Shown here one piece after another: positions 1 through 10,975 of a stretch of DNA of 64,000 nt. Origin of the DNA: Porphyra umbilicalis (lineage: Eukaryota > Rhodophyta > Bangiophyceae > Bangiales > Bangiaceae); contig KV918970.1 in assembly GCA_002049455.2 (NCBI GenBank), positions 1 through 64,000 on the forward strand. The letters run 5' to 3'. Each line of letters begins with the position of its first letter. Position 1 is the first letter of the stretch. The notes under the pieces were generated by a model. It was not told where the DNA came from, made no database searches, and saw nothing but the letters and a program-made list of their open reading frames with translations. A program made the position numbers and the translations under genes.

Positions 1-960
1 CCGCGCGTGCGCCTCCCGTACCGCCGACGCGCGGCCGTGGGGCGGCGCGGCGGCGCGGCGGCCGCCGGGTGTGTCTGGATGGTGCGGGCACGGTCTTCGG
101 CGGCCGGGGGCGCGCGTCGGGGGTGCACCCCCCGGGCGGCACCCGCGGCGGGCGTTGCGTCGACGGCGGGCGCGGGGCGGCCCGACGGCCGCCGAGGCGG
201 CGGGGGGCCGGACGCTCCCTCGGGGGGCCCCCTGCGCCGGGGCGCCTCTGCGCGCCGCCGCGGCGGCGGCCGCATCGGCGCACGCACGCGTCGCCGGGGC
301 GCCGCACGGCCGGCGGGCCGCCGCGCACGTGCGTTGCGTGCGGGGCACCCCCCGCGCACGTCCGTTGGTCGGCGCCTTTTGGGCGCCGCTGCCGTGCGTC
401 CGCCGCCGCCCCCGCTGGCCGCCGCGGCCGCTGAATGGGGGCGCGGTGGGGTGCTGCGGGCCCCATTTTTTCCTCCTTTTTTTTTCTGCTGCTCTGCCGT
501 CGCCCCTGGGCGGTGCGCGCGGCGGCGGCGGCTGCCGCGTGCGGCTCTGACGTGGGGCCCGCCGGTGGGTGGGGGCGTCGCCACCAGGTGCGCTCGCGGG
601 CGCTGTGCGCTGTGGGTGGCCCGTCGGGAACCGTCGGCGCGCCGTGGCGGGCGCCCGCACCCGCTCGCAAGCAGGGGCGGCGTGGGCGTTGGGGCGACGG
701 GGGGTGCGGCAAGAGGCGAAGACGTGTGCGAGGAGCGCCAAGGCCGGCGCTCCCCACGACCCGCCGTGGCGGCCAGACGGCCGCCACGCGTGGCGGGACG
801 CATGCGCTCCACGCGCAGGCGCTGCACCGTGGTTTGGCGCTTGTGCAGACACGCAGATGAGGCGGGGAGCAGCTCCGTCTTGGGGGCACGTGGAAGACCG
901 CCGGTCTGGGGACAAAGCCACGTGCCCGGCATGGTCGTGTTGGCGCCCGTGTAGGACGGG
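1..960. other. GC-rich stretch, no gene supported
   Basis: Extremely GC-rich DNA in which several frames stay open together. The translations are Arg, Ala, Gly and Pro rich with no domain-like pattern. I see no gene, RNA or repeat boundary that I can support. Confidence 0.6.
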
Positions 961-1941
961 TTTGTCCCAAGGACACAATATTTAAAACTACAGTCATTTC
1001 GCGACCGATGCACGAGGAAAAGTTGGGAGTGTCTGTTTTTTTTTGGATGTTCAGGCCACAATGTCAAAAATGACAAATGTGTGTCGCCCGTTTCAAGGTG
1101 GCACCACTTTGGGGGCGTGCTACAATCAGAGCTTGAGGCTCAGCGGATCATAAGATTGCCCAATCACAGTCGTGCCTGAGCGCCACCAACTCGGCGCCAC
1201 AAACTCAAAGCGTGTCGGAATCGGTCAGAAATCATCATGATTACTGTATGCCGTTGTCTGCCTGAACGCAATTGTGCTCGGCTCAGTCAGGTCCACACGA
1301 GAAGGCAACGCAACGCGTCACGTAGATGCACTGGATGTCCGGTGCCACCCCAGGGGAGCCCCATGACCGTCCATTGGCAATCTCGCCTGTGCCTGATCGC
1401 CCGCACTGCAGTCGCAGAGGACGACTTGTCAAGGTGTGCCCCGGACGCGTAAGCGTGGACGGCTCCTCCTTGCTCCCAGAGGGGCTCCGCGACCACTGAC
1501 CGCATCATAGCCCCTCGTCAAGAATAGACAGTGTACGGCCCTGACTGTGAGCTCACCGCCGCAGCAGCGCGAACAGAGCGGCGCTCACACGACTGGGCCA
1601 GTTGTTTCAGGAACGCGCGGCGGTCTGATCCCTGCTTCGACGCCGGTTTCGAGGCACAGCAGCACAGAAGCCACCGTGGCTTCTGTGTGACACAGACGCG
1701 GGGTGCCTCGGGGGAGACCACGCGATCGGATTCTCAGCGCGGGGCTGTGGCATTGAAAACCCCCCCGCGCCGGCCTCGCGACACCGAGGGTGGCGCCTCG
1801 TCTTGTCAGCCGGTCTCTAGTGCGCGACGCAGAGCTGGCTTGTGCATCGCCGACCTTCTTTTGCCTTGCTTCCAGCCCCTCTGCTGGCCCTCGCCCGTTT
1901 GCGGGCTCCACCTCCATTACCCTCTCACCCTCGACACCACG
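961..1941. other. Intergenic, upstream of the secreted-protein gene
   Basis: Mixed-composition DNA without a convincing ORF. It presumably holds the promoter and 5' leader of the gene starting at 1942; a pyrimidine-rich run precedes that start, but I cannot point to a defined promoter element. Confidence 0.4.
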
Positions 1942-2466
1942 ATGACGGGCCTCCGCGTTGCGGTGTGGTGCATGACGGCTGTGGCGGTCGCAACGGCGCT
2001 CGCCGCCGGCCTCACTTCAGCGGCGACGGTCGCTCCCCTCTCCACCACCGCCCGCCAAGCCGGCTGCGGCGTCAGCGGGACGACGTGCGTTCTCGCCGTG
2101 GCCGAATCCTTCCACCGCCACATGTCCGCGCGGCGCAACCACGACGTTGTCGTCTTCCGCAACGTGACGACCATGCCCCTTGACGGCGACGCGGGCGCCG
2201 CTACGACGGCCCGCCTCGGCTGGTCGTGCCACGAGGTGCTCGACCAGGGGCGGGACACGGGCATATTTGAGTGCTTTGCCGCTGGGGACGTGGCGATGGC
2301 GTGTGCGGGGAACCCACCGCGGGTGCCCCGGTCGGCGAGTGAGGTGTGCTACACACAAGATTACCTTTCGTTCACGCGGGAGGAGCTGGCGGTGTTTGGG
2401 CCCATGCCGGGACCCCCAATGCTGCCAAATGAGTCGGGGATGCCGTGTGCGACGGCCAACGAATGA
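1942..2466 (+). CDS. Small secreted or lumenal protein, unknown function
   Basis: A 174-residue ORF opening with a classic signal peptide: a short polar start, a hydrophobic stretch over about residues 5-25 (Val/Ala/Leu-rich), and small residues at a likely cleavage point near Ala26-Ala27. The mature part has about six Cys residues spread through a compact, charged sequence, which suggests a disulphide-bonded secreted domain. The frame is open further upstream, but I chose the ATG at 1942 because it places the hydrophobic segment at the N-terminus and a purine precedes it at -3. I recognise no family. Role unknown; export from the cell or into the endomembrane system is inferred from the signal peptide only. 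Confidence 0.6.
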   Translation: MTGLRVAVWCMTAVAVATALAAGLTSAATVAPLSTTARQAGCGVSGTTCVLAVAESFHRHMSARRNHDVVVFRNVTTMPLDGDAGAATTARLGWSCHEVLDQGRDTGIFECFAAGDVAMACAGNPPRVPRSASEVCYTQDYLSFTREELAVFGPMPGPPMLPNESGMPCATANE

Positions 2467-3026
2467 GCTGCGGTGGGTGTGGTCGAGTGCGGTGCATGTT
2501 GATGGCGCAGAGGGGTGGGGCTGGACACACGTCGGCGGAGTATACAGGTCTCTAATGAAGCGTCGCGCACGTTCACAGTTTGTCGTTGACAGACGACAGT
2601 ACGCCAGGTGCGTGCACGATTGTGATTCTTCGTGGCCATTGTGGGCGCAGAACTCGCTGTTAATAGACCACGTACTCCGTATCTGCCGCGTCCGCCGTAC
2701 TGTACGTCTGAGGTCGAAGCGCCTCGCGTCACGATTAGCGACTGCTGTTGACGTCAAGCAACAGTGGTATGGTGCGTGTCCAAAAAATGAGACACCGCGT
2801 TTTTTTCTGTTTTATTCGGCCCACTGGCCTTCTGCAACGGTTCAATAATGTAATGTGACGCAATCGGCCCCACTGTGCTTCCAAAACGGCCCCTGACAGT
2901 GTCAGCAGAGGCGGCACATCCTGTCGTGTCATGGGGGAAAGTGTCATTCATTGCAACTTCGACAGGTGACGATCACGCGGCCCAATCAAATGCACAGATA
3001 CTAGAGCTGGCATGTGCTGACATTTT
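2467..3026. other. Intergenic, contains a transposon-end-like motif at 2768-2796
   Basis: No gene seen. Bases 2768-2796 contain a short imperfect palindrome (GTGCGTGTCC followed by AAAAAATGAGACA) that is matched in reverse orientation at 6225-6252. Both copies lie next to a TA dinucleotide on the outer side, as Tc1/mariner-like termini do. Confidence 0.35.
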
Positions 3027-3198
3027 ATTGCTGTCTTCCCAATTTTGGCGGTTGTGGTCGAAGTCAAGGGTCTTGGTCAACTGCCCATTGGTCGAACGAC
3101 TTTATCCGGCTAAACGGATGGCTGAGAAACAGTTTCCCACAGTTGATCATCCCTCTCGACATCGACGGCATCGGCCAAAATTGGGGAAGACGACAATA
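3027..3198. mobile_element. Palindromic MITE, family with TTCCCAATTTTGGC ends (copy 1)
   Basis: The left end (3034-3049, TCTTCCCAATTTTGGC) is nearly the reverse complement of the right end (3174-3190), and the pairing continues imperfectly inward to GTCAACTG against CAGTTGATC. No coding capacity. A second copy with the same termini lies at 5795-5963, which makes this a dispersed family rather than a chance palindrome. Target-site duplication not resolved. Confidence 0.55.
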
Positions 3199-3465
3199 TG
3201 CACGAAGAAAAGAGCACCACCATACCCATAAAAACGTGAAAAAGACCCCCATGTAGCCCCCTGTGAGGAAAACACGATTTGGGACACCCCTCATCGAAGC
3301 TCCAGTTAGCACATAAGCTTTAGCGTTACAAACCTTTACAGTAACCCCAAGAATCTGAAAAAGACTGGCTCCAAGGTCGGGGCTATCTGAGGCCCGTTCG
3401 CAGACTCGCATAACGCTGGTTCGCATAAACATAACGCCTCCCTGATTGGTCAATCACGGATCAGG

Positions 3466-3524
3466 CGTTATATAACTTTATGACATACGCGAGCGGCTCA
3501 CGTATGTCATAACGTTATATAACG
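3466..3524. repeat. AT-rich perfect-type hairpin, 24-bp arms
   Basis: Arms 3466-3489 and 3501-3524 are complementary at 23 of 24 positions around an 11-base loop. A shorter palindrome (ATAACGCC...GGCGTTAT) lies just upstream at 3431-3471, so the whole 3.43-3.53 kb stretch can fold. It stands out from the GC-rich surroundings. Confidence 0.6.
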
Positions 3525-3732
3525 TTATACAAGTCCGATTCTGCGCACATTGGGTTAACCGATTACATGAGGAAATCTGTACTGGCGTCAGTTCGGGAGT
3601 CCGATCGGACGATCCAACACCCGCCTTCGTCTGGCACGGACCTCACCGCGTCTTCACACCGCTCCCCGCACCGACCACCTAACCGAACCACCACCCCAAT
3701 CGTTGCTGTGCCACACTCCTATCTGTTCCAGC

Positions 3733-4118
3733 ATGGCCTCTCGAGTCACTTTTAAGCACCTCAAGGAGGAGCTGCGGCGCCGAGGCCTGCCAATTCATGG
3801 CATCAAGAACGCTTTGTTGGAGCGCTGTCGTACGAACGGCGTCTCGCCACTGTCAGTGTAGCTCCCGCCGCCAAAAGATCGAAGCGCAATCGCGGTCCAC
3901 ACATCGGGTGGCACGCCGCCGAGAAAGGCGCGGCCACAAAGCGTCAACGAGGTCACAAAAAGCGCCAAGGGGCATGCGCATACCTCGATGAAATTTGCGC
4001 CCGGGCCTTGCTTATACATACATCAGAAAAAGAGACACGGGCGGGGGTGTGGTACCGGGAAGGGAAAACAATGCCTCTCTGGGCATACACGGCGCCTCCT
4101 ACTGTGGTGACAAACTAA
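3733..4118 (+). pseudogene. SAP-domain DNA-binding protein gene, frameshifted
   Basis: An ATG at 3733 opens a 42-residue ORF (to 3861) made almost entirely of a SAP motif: a helix with Leu-Lys-Glu-Glu-Leu, then Gly-Leu-Pro, then Gly-x-Lys-x-x-Leu-x-x-Arg. SAP domains bind AT-rich or scaffold DNA and occur in nuclear and transposon proteins. After the stop, another frame is open to a TAA at 4116-4118. It encodes a basic, NLS-like region (Lys-Arg-Ser-Lys-Arg and Lys-Arg-Gln-Arg clusters) and then a mixed C-terminal segment with aromatic residues. The arrangement fits one gene of about 120 residues broken by a one-base indel between roughly 3815 and 3861; an unrecognised intron is the alternative. 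DNA binding is inferred from the SAP motif. Confidence 0.6.
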
Positions 4119-4564
4119 CCATGGCGCAGGATGGAGGCAGGGTCCATGGCGACAACCCGCCTCACGCGTGAGAAATCTGTGGGTAGGTGAGGAGCACGCG
4201 CGCTGGCCGAGAACGTGGGCTTCATCCGCAGGGGGGCGTCGACGGTGCGTGAAGGTAAGGCCGGTCTATAATTTGATATTTTGATAGTGTATTTGAAACG
4301 AACGCTGACCGGGCCCGCATGTTTCTTTCGCAGCGTTTCGGGCGTTATATTGCTGACCTCCAAAAAATGGCGGTTGCAGAGTGGTTGCAATGATTCAACA
4401 GCGTACATGGACCAATGGAAAGGCTAGGAATCATGTGAGTTCCTTACGCAGTCTCCTCATGCAGCTCTGAGCGCTGGAAACGCACATCAGGATCTCAAGA
4501 ATTCCAGGCACGTGCGTACAATACCCTGGCCTTCAGGGCAGTGGCGCGCTCCGCGACGCACTGA

Positions 4565-4732
4565 GGGTCATTCTACACCAGCCCGAACGCCCCGAACGTC
4601 CGAACGCTGAACGGCCATATTGAAATTTCATTGGCCAGGCATCCCAGCCGAGGCCACGTCGCCCAATGGAATTTCGATATGGCCGTTCAGCGTTCGGACG
4701 TTCGGGGCGTTCGGGCTGGTGTAGAATGACCC
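4565..4732. mobile_element. 168-bp foldback MITE with 3-bp TSD TGA
   Basis: Arms 4565-4634 and 4663-4732 are complementary at all but about two positions, with a 28-base loop. Both ends read GGGTCATTCTACACC inward, and the element is flanked by TGA at 4562-4564 and 4733-4735. A 3-bp duplication and a GGG terminus fit PIF/Harbinger-type MITEs in general, but the usual TWA target is not seen, so the superfamily is open. No coding capacity. Confidence 0.75.
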
Positions 4733-4735
4733 TGA

Positions 4736-5794
4736 CACCGGGCACGCAGGCCGGCTCCATAGCCGCGAGCGCGCACGGGGGCACGTACAGCCACGCTGCC
4801 GTGGCGGGGAGAATGTGGGGCGGGGAAAGGGGTGCCGGCGCCGCCACCGCAGCGGCGGCGGCCCGCCGGCGTCGCGCGATGCCCACAGGAGGGGCCGTCA
4901 CTCCGCCTCGCAGCGCACCTACGCACGGCGGGCAGGGCGGCCGACACGGCGCACGGGCGGGCGGGTGGGACTGATCGCCGCGCGATGGGGCGTTTCCAAC
5001 CGCGCCGCTAGGTGGCGTCAGCAACCGCCGACGCGCCCCCGCAAAAAAAGACGGCGCGCAGGCACGATCACCGGCGGGTTATCGTGGGCGCGTCCAACCC
5101 CGGAAGTCGCTGCGCGCGGTCGCCGCGCGCAACTCGGGGCGGTGGGGGGGGGCAGAGGGGCAGACGCCGTCCGGGCCCTGTGACCCTTGTGGCAGGAGAG
5201 TCCTTCTCAGCCACGTAACTCTATTCGCTTTGTAGCGTCATCGCGACCCTTCCAACGCTGACACGCCCTCGGATCCCTAAGGACACGAATGCAGACTGCC
5301 GCCTCTGAAACGGAGATCAAGTCCCGTTATCTAAGTATATGTGTGCATCACTACACTTTGAGAGCACCCTGTCCTAAAGGCCAGGGAAATCTGAAGAAAT
5401 TTGTTGATCTCATGAGAAATCACAGGTCTGGCCCAGAACCCTCTCCATGCCCTCTTCAGGCCCGAGCAAGCGGCCCAAAAATCTCAGGAAATCTCATTGT
5501 GGGTTGCAATGGGTCTGCGTGACCCCTGCAAGACACGTTGATTGGCTTGCAAGATTACTGGCGGCAACTCTCAGCCAATAGTACGATCGTGGCTTGTCGA
5601 ACAGCCAATCCGACTTCATTTCTATGCTGTGTCGTCGGCTGTGCCTCCCTTCTCTCTGCAACCGCCATTTTTTGGAGGATAGCAATACCGGCGTTATGCG
5701 AAGCGACGTTGGAGTCTGCGAACGGGCCTGAGAGATCCACAGAGCAGTGCCCACAGGCGGGTACAGTCTTTCTCCATTCCTGTAGCTTCCTTCA
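4736..5794. other. Intergenic, no supported gene
   Basis: A GC-rich first half and an AT-richer second half, with no credible ORF. A copy of the dispersed CCCTGG...CAGGG motif lies at about 5361-5393 in reverse orientation; another is at 4516-4536 just before the MITE at 4565. Confidence 0.45.
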
Positions 5795-5963
5795 CTATTG
5801 CAGTCTTCCCAATTCTGGCCGATCCGGACAAGAACAACCTACAGTCCGCACAACTTCTGATCGGTCGAGAGGTCGTATCCGGGCGGATGGATGGCTGTCG
5901 TGCATCTGTTCTGCACAGTTGTTCTTGTCGGGATCGGCCAAAATTGGGGATAATGCCATATGC
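5795..5963. mobile_element. Palindromic MITE, family with TTCCCAATTTTGGC ends (copy 2)
   Basis: The left terminus at 5803-5820 and the right terminus at 5934-5952 are inverted copies (CTTCCCAATTCTGGCCGAT against ATCGGCCAAAATTGGGG). The inward pairing is longer than in copy 1 and includes GACAAGAACAAC on both arms. Both copies are followed by an ATATGCAC motif just outside the right end. Confidence 0.6.
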
Positions 5964-6224
5964 ACCCCTGCATAGTAACGAGACATCATTGCACTGACAG
6001 GAAGGCCGATTCTGCCATCTTCTGCACGAAAAAACAGGGCTACTTGAGAGTTTGTCAGGCGACGAAAAGGGTGGATAGCATTTGAGAAAGACTGTACTAA
6101 GGAGTTGTCACCCAAGAACGCGTCGGGAGAGGCTCTTTCCATGGAGGCCAGCCGAAAAAATTCTCGTACAGTACCCCACCCCGCCTGCCCCCGTGCAGTG
6201 ATGTGCCAGTCGTTCAGAAAACGC

Positions 6225-6252
6225 GCTTGTCCCATTTTTGGGACACGCACTA
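6225..6252 (-). repeat. Inverse match to the terminal motif at 2768-2796
   Basis: Read on the minus strand this is GTGCGTGTCCCAAAAATGGG and continues with ACAAGCG. It matches the plus-strand motif at 2768 with a few changes, and a TA dinucleotide follows outside. It could be the end of a Tc1/mariner-like or MITE copy; no transposase lies between the two motifs. Confidence 0.35.
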
Positions 6253-6696
6253 TAGAGTTTGTCACACCCTCGTAACGTGAAGTGCCATGTTAGAATCAGG
6301 TTGGCCGTGCACAAACAGCTGACAGTACGTGTGCACGCGCCATGAGATGCAAAGCACTTGATATCCAGTCACAAATACATTGGTTGCATTGACCAGAACC
6401 GTAGAGAATTGTGAGACACTTCGTCAGTGTGTTCCTGTTTCATCCAAACAATGTCGGCTCGTCGAATCTTTTCGTAAATGATCCCGACGTTGTGCAAGCT
6501 CGGCATTTGCTATCTCGCCGGCAGTCAAGTTCTCGCAACTCCAACCTCTGTGGCCTCACTGGTCGACACCACGGAGCCAGAAAAATACTGCGGAGTGCCC
6601 CGTGCTGTACAATCCGTGGCACAGAGAGGCAGGTTCGTCTTCGGCGAACGTCGAGCTTCCCACATCTCTCTCTTGGTACCTCTGACACGTGCTGAG

Positions 6697-7379
6697 ATGG
6701 CCGAGCAGAACCACTTCATGCAAGCTGACTATGAGACTGCACACCAATTGAACAATGGGGGCGGTGGGGATAGCGATGATGAGGGGGGTGAGGAAGAGGA
6801 CTTTGGTCTCGGGGCGATTGACCCCGCGCGCATGCACCCCGACGGCGTTCCGGTTGTAGGAGTTCTGGCGTTTGAGGTAGAGTGCTCCCAGAGAGCCGCT
6901 CGACGTGCGTCTTCAAACAATGTTGCGTCCTTTGCGATGACTGAGCATTCGTGGTCCGCCAATGATCGTACTGCGGCCCGCTTTCTTCGCATCCTGGTAC
7001 TCGCGTACGGACACCTCGGGAATGGCGCTGACCCGCCGCAGGAGCAGGCCACCCGCCTTGCCTCTGTGCTGAGAGAGGCTTTGCCCTTCCGCCTTTGCCG
7101 ATTTTGTCTTTCCTGCGGGAGGGGGGGCGTCCATTCCTGGTCGGCGGCAAGGGCACCCCGATGTCAATGGCTATGATTGAAAACATGCCCTCGTCATGCG
7201 GACACTTTTACGCGGAGGGTTCCCGCGATTTCGCTGGCCGGATGCCCTACGTGTCCGGCTGCCGCCAGCGCACGGAAACTTACAAGGCCATGTCCCTTCT
7301 GTCTCGGTCGGACGTGCAAGTCGCGGCGGGGGAGACCCACCAAGGCAACCCTCAGACTGACGAGGCGGTCACCGGCTGA
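6697..7379 (+). CDS. Uncharacterised acidic protein, apparently frameshifted near 7090-7110
   Basis: The ATG at 6697 begins a coding-like stretch whose base use is less GC-extreme than the surrounding DNA. It has a Gly/Asp/Glu-rich linker at about residues 30-50, then a helical region with conserved-looking hydrophobic and aromatic residues. This frame ends at 7176 in an unlikely Arg/Cys/Trp tail. A different frame, open from about 7095 to a TGA at 7377-7379, continues more plausibly with a Gly-Gly-Lys-Gly-Thr-Pro turn and mixed residues. I read this as one gene with a single indel, or a short intron, near 7100. I recognise no family. The frame is also open upstream to 6478, but the acidic start at 6697 looks better. 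Confidence 0.4.
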
Positions 7380-8204
7380 GTGTTGGGGTCGGTCAAGCGG
7401 GCCACACGGCTGGGAGAATCGGCACCGCAGATACCGCCGGTGACTCCCGACACGATGAAGTCGGCCTTTTTCTTGGCCACGGAGGTGCTAGATGGCGGGG
7501 AAGCGTACCACCCGATAACGACATTGAGCTCAAGGCTCGTGACGGGCAAGGGGCACTGCAATGTCGTCGGCAGGAGACGACGAGGCGCCGGCCGGGCGTC
7601 TTCGGGGCCCGGGGTGGGATTGGGGTGGAGCGCTGAGCGGTGGCGGCAGGTCGGTGGCCGTGGAGAACGGACCCACGGTCCTTAGACCCCGGCTGCACGC
7701 ACCCGTCAGTGAATTGCGTCCCAGCCGCTTCGTAACGAGACGCTCGGGCCGCGGCGCGTCGCACTGGGTGCCGGGGGGCCTAAGTTACTTGTAACCCCTG
7801 GGCGGATCGGGCCCCGCAGGTGGTGCGGGACCCGCCGGAGAACCTGTGCCGAGGGAGGTGGCGGAAGGGTGCACGGAGCGCAGCGCCCTGGGGCCCGGTA
7901 GGGCAAGCAACATCTTTGTCTTCCGTTGGCGTTGTCTGCGACAAGGGCCGTCGCACGAGACAGTCCCAAGGTGTTTACTCAACTACCACATTCAAGGTCA
8001 GCTACGAGGTGCCGCGCACCAAAAGGTCGCGTGGCTATGACCGCGACAAGCTGGGCGCATGCTCGAAGCGCGTCCGCCCAGAAGGACGAGATAAGACGCG
8101 AAGGCCGATCCGGACGTGACTTCCGGGTGGATCACTTAGCGCAGCGACTGCAAATTGAGTTGGAACTCGAGAAGAAGGTGAGGCGCGCCGTGTGCCGCTG
8201 GGGC
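7380..8204. other. Intergenic, no supported gene
   Basis: GC-rich DNA with overlapping low-complexity ORFs in several frames and no recognisable product or repeat structure. Confidence 0.45.
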
Positions 8205-8790
8205 CGCAGTGTCAACGGCAGTGCAGCGATCGAGCCGTGGGTTGTCTCCACCGAGGACGTCTTCCTCCGCCTCAGACCTACTCGGCCGTTGTGGTCACGG
8301 CGGCGATGCCGGTGCTGGCGTACCCCACGCGGGGGACGCTGATTGGTGCTCAGCGCCTCCCGCCGGGGGGTGGCGGGACGCCCAGCACTGGCAGCGTCGC
8401 GTCGGAGGCGTGGCCCCGGCGGACGACAAGGTCGGGACGAGACGGTGTGGCGACGTCACAACGGCGCATGGGCGCGGTGGAACGCGGCCAGCCGCCTTGC
8501 CGACGCGTCGTTTCGGACGCCGATGCGGCGATCGAGACGTGGGCGGTCGCCGCCGAGGACGTCTTCCTCCGCCTCGGATCGACTCGGCTGTCGTGGTCAC
8601 AGCGGCGATGCCGGTGCTGGCGTACCCCACGCGGGGGACGCTGATTGGTGCTCAGCGCCTCCCGCCGGGGGGTGGCGGGACGCCCAGCACTGGCAGCGTC
8701 GCGTCGGGGGCGTGGCCCCAGTGGACGACAAGGTCGGGAAAAGACGCGTTGGCGACGCCGCAACGGCGCATTGGCCATGTAGATTGCGGC
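8205..8790. repeat. Tandem duplication, 302-bp unit, two copies
   Basis: The GAGGACGTCTTCCTCCGCCTC segment at 8253 recurs at 8555, and the match continues through a GGTGCTGGCGTACCCCACGC block and a CCAGCACTGGCAGCGTCGCG block. The two units are mostly identical. ORFs cross both strands but differ between the units, so I treat it as non-coding repeat DNA. Confidence 0.75.
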
Positions 8791-8879
8791 GCAGCGGCGC
8801 TGGCGCGCCGTCATGCGGCCTGGAATCCAGGGGTGTGCGTCGCCGGACGGCCGGCACCCCGGAGCCGATAGTCAACGTG

Positions 8880-9740
8880 GACGAGTCACCGGCGGGGCGG
8901 CGCCCCAACGCCGACGCGGTGCCAGCCGGGGCGGTGGGCGTGTCGCCCGTAGGGCGGTGCCCCTTTTCGGCACGGTGGTTGTCGGCTGCGATGGCGCGTC
9001 GCCATTGGCGGAGGCGCCAGCGTGGGCGAGAGATGTGTGAGGCAGCTTCCCATGGCCCAGCCGGTGCCAGTTGCCGCCCTCGTTGCTCGCGGGCGCCGCG
9101 GTCGGCGCTGCGCCAGTGGGGCGCGGTCTTTGTTTCCAGCGGGCGGCGCGTGGAGGGGCGGTGAGCCGGTAGGGCGCTGCCCTTGGTGGCGACAGGCGAC
9201 GAGCTTGGCGGAGCGCCGGTGGGGCGCTGCCTTGGGTGCTGGTTGTCACCGGGTTGGGCGATGCGCCTGTGGGGCGCTGCTCCTACCGCTGGCGGTCACC
9301 AGGTTGGGCTTAGGCCGGCCGGGCGCTGCCGCTTTGGCTGGTGGTCGCCGGGTTCAGCGGATCACCGGTGAGGCGCTGCACCTGTGGCCGACGGGCACCG
9401 TGGTGGGCGACGCGCCTGTGGGGCGTCGCCCTGGTTGCCGGCGGGTGCCGCGGTGGGCGCGGAAAGAGTGCAGCGCTGTGCTTCGTGCCGGCTGTCGCCG
9501 GGTTGGGCAGTGAGCCGGTGAGGCGCAGCTCTTGGCACCGGCGGATGCCAGGCTGGGCGGATTGCCGAAAGAAAGCGCTGCCCTTGGCGGCAGGCGGCGC
9601 CGGGATGGCTGGATCACCCGTGGGGCGGGGCCCGAGAGGCGGGCAGGGCGTCGGCTGGAAAGCGACGTCGGTGGGGCAACACTCGGTACGCCGCTGGGCG
9701 TGCCACAGGCTAAGAGAAGCGCTGGGCGCCGACTGCGAAT
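8880..9740. repeat. Degenerate minisatellite of about 60-bp units
   Basis: Repeated GGGCGCTGCC blocks alternate with GGTTGTCACCGGGTTGGGC-like blocks at roughly 60-base spacing. Units are diverged. Open frames exist on both strands, as expected of GC-rich repeats. Confidence 0.55.
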
Positions 9741-9775
9741 GCCATCGTGAGTCCGCCAACCTCTGGTCGTCTTGA

Positions 9776-10975
9776 CGGTGGCACGGACGCGAGGCATCTT
9801 CGTCGGCCGCGGTGGCCGGAGGCGGGCGGCGTTCTCTGCCCCCGCCGGCGGGCTTCCCGCGGTCGGCTTCGCGCCCCCCGGGTATGGGCGGGTTCCCCGC
9901 GGGACGCGCTTCCTCCCTGTCGTAGTGGGGAGTTGGGGGCCGCACTGCCCGTGGCGGTGGGGTGCCTCGCCAGCCGGCGCTGGCGTGGTCGCGCCGCGAT
10001 TCCGCATGGCGTTGCACGCCGGATCACGGGGGGGCCAATCGCTGGCCGTCTTGCCGGTGGCACGGACGCGCGGCGTTTTCGTCGGCCGCGGTGGCCGTGC
10101 AGCGAGCCCAGAACCATCGTCAAAAGCACGTATGTTTTTGCATGTTTTGAGCCTCTTGGAGGCCCGTGTTCCTGTTTCAGGAAACAGAATTCCTGTGCAA
10201 AAAACAGATCGCCCCCCCTTCACAGGCTCTCAGAGGCCATCCCATGCGAGGTCCTTGCATATTTGTGTTTCCGAGAACAGGAATCGTTCCTCACTCCACA
10301 CATTGCACCTGCTAGCAGGGCCATAGATTCTTCTCCGTCTCTCTCTCTTTCTGGAAGGGTGAAGTGTATACGTCTTATGCTGTGTCTCTCTTTTTGCAAG
10401 TGGAGATGCATCTATCCCGGCGAACAGATGATTTTGGCGCCCTTTCTGGAAAAAAGCAGCCCTGACAGAGCCCCAGGGCGGTTTGCAGATTATCTGTTCG
10501 TCCCAAAACACCCAACAGCAGACGTGCTCTTGACGACGGTTTTGGGCCTGCTGCGCCGGGGGCGGGCGGCGTTCTCTGCCCCCGTCGGCGGGCTTCCCGC
10601 GATCGGTTTCGCGCCCCCCGGGTATGGGCGGGTTCCTCGCGGGACGCGCTTCCTCCCTGTCGTAGTGGGGAGTTGGGGGCCGCACTGCCCGTGGCGGTGG
10701 GGTGCCTCGCCCGCCGGCGCTGGCATGGTCGCGCCGCGATTCCGCATGGCGTTGCACGCCGGATCACGGGGGGGCCAATCGCTGGCCGTCTTGCCGGTGG
10801 CATGGACACGCGGCGTCTTCGTCGGCAGCGGTGGCTGGGGGCGGGCGGCGTTCTCTGCCCCCGCTGGCGGGCTTCCCGCGGCCGCTTTCGCGCCCCTCGG
10901 GTATGGGCAGGTTCCCCGCTGGACGGGCTTTCTCCGTGTCGTAGGGGGAAGTTGGTGGCCACGCCGCCCACGGCA
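9776..10975. repeat. Tandem array of a 279-bp unit, interrupted by a transposon
   Basis: Units begin GCGGGCGGCGTTCTCTGCCC at about 9821, 10561 and 10841. The second and third are 279 bp apart, and the first is 279 bp once the insertion at 10098-10555 is removed. The last unit is partial. The high similarity between units shows the array is young or homogenised. Confidence 0.8.
10098..10555. mobile_element. 458-bp non-autonomous TIR transposon with CCG target-site duplication
   Basis: The ends are inverted copies: GCAGCGAGCCCAGAACC on the left and GCAGCAGGCCCAAAACC read inward from the right, with similarity continuing through GTCGTCAA and AGCACGT. CCG flanks both sides (10095-10097 and 10556-10558). 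The neighbouring tandem units give the uninterrupted site with a single CCG. The interior is AT-richer than the host array and has no transposase. Confidence 0.8.

Noticed and set aside
1-960. Ribosomal RNA gene or spacer
   Set aside because: The GC-rich opening stretch made me consider it, but no conserved rRNA segment is recognisable.
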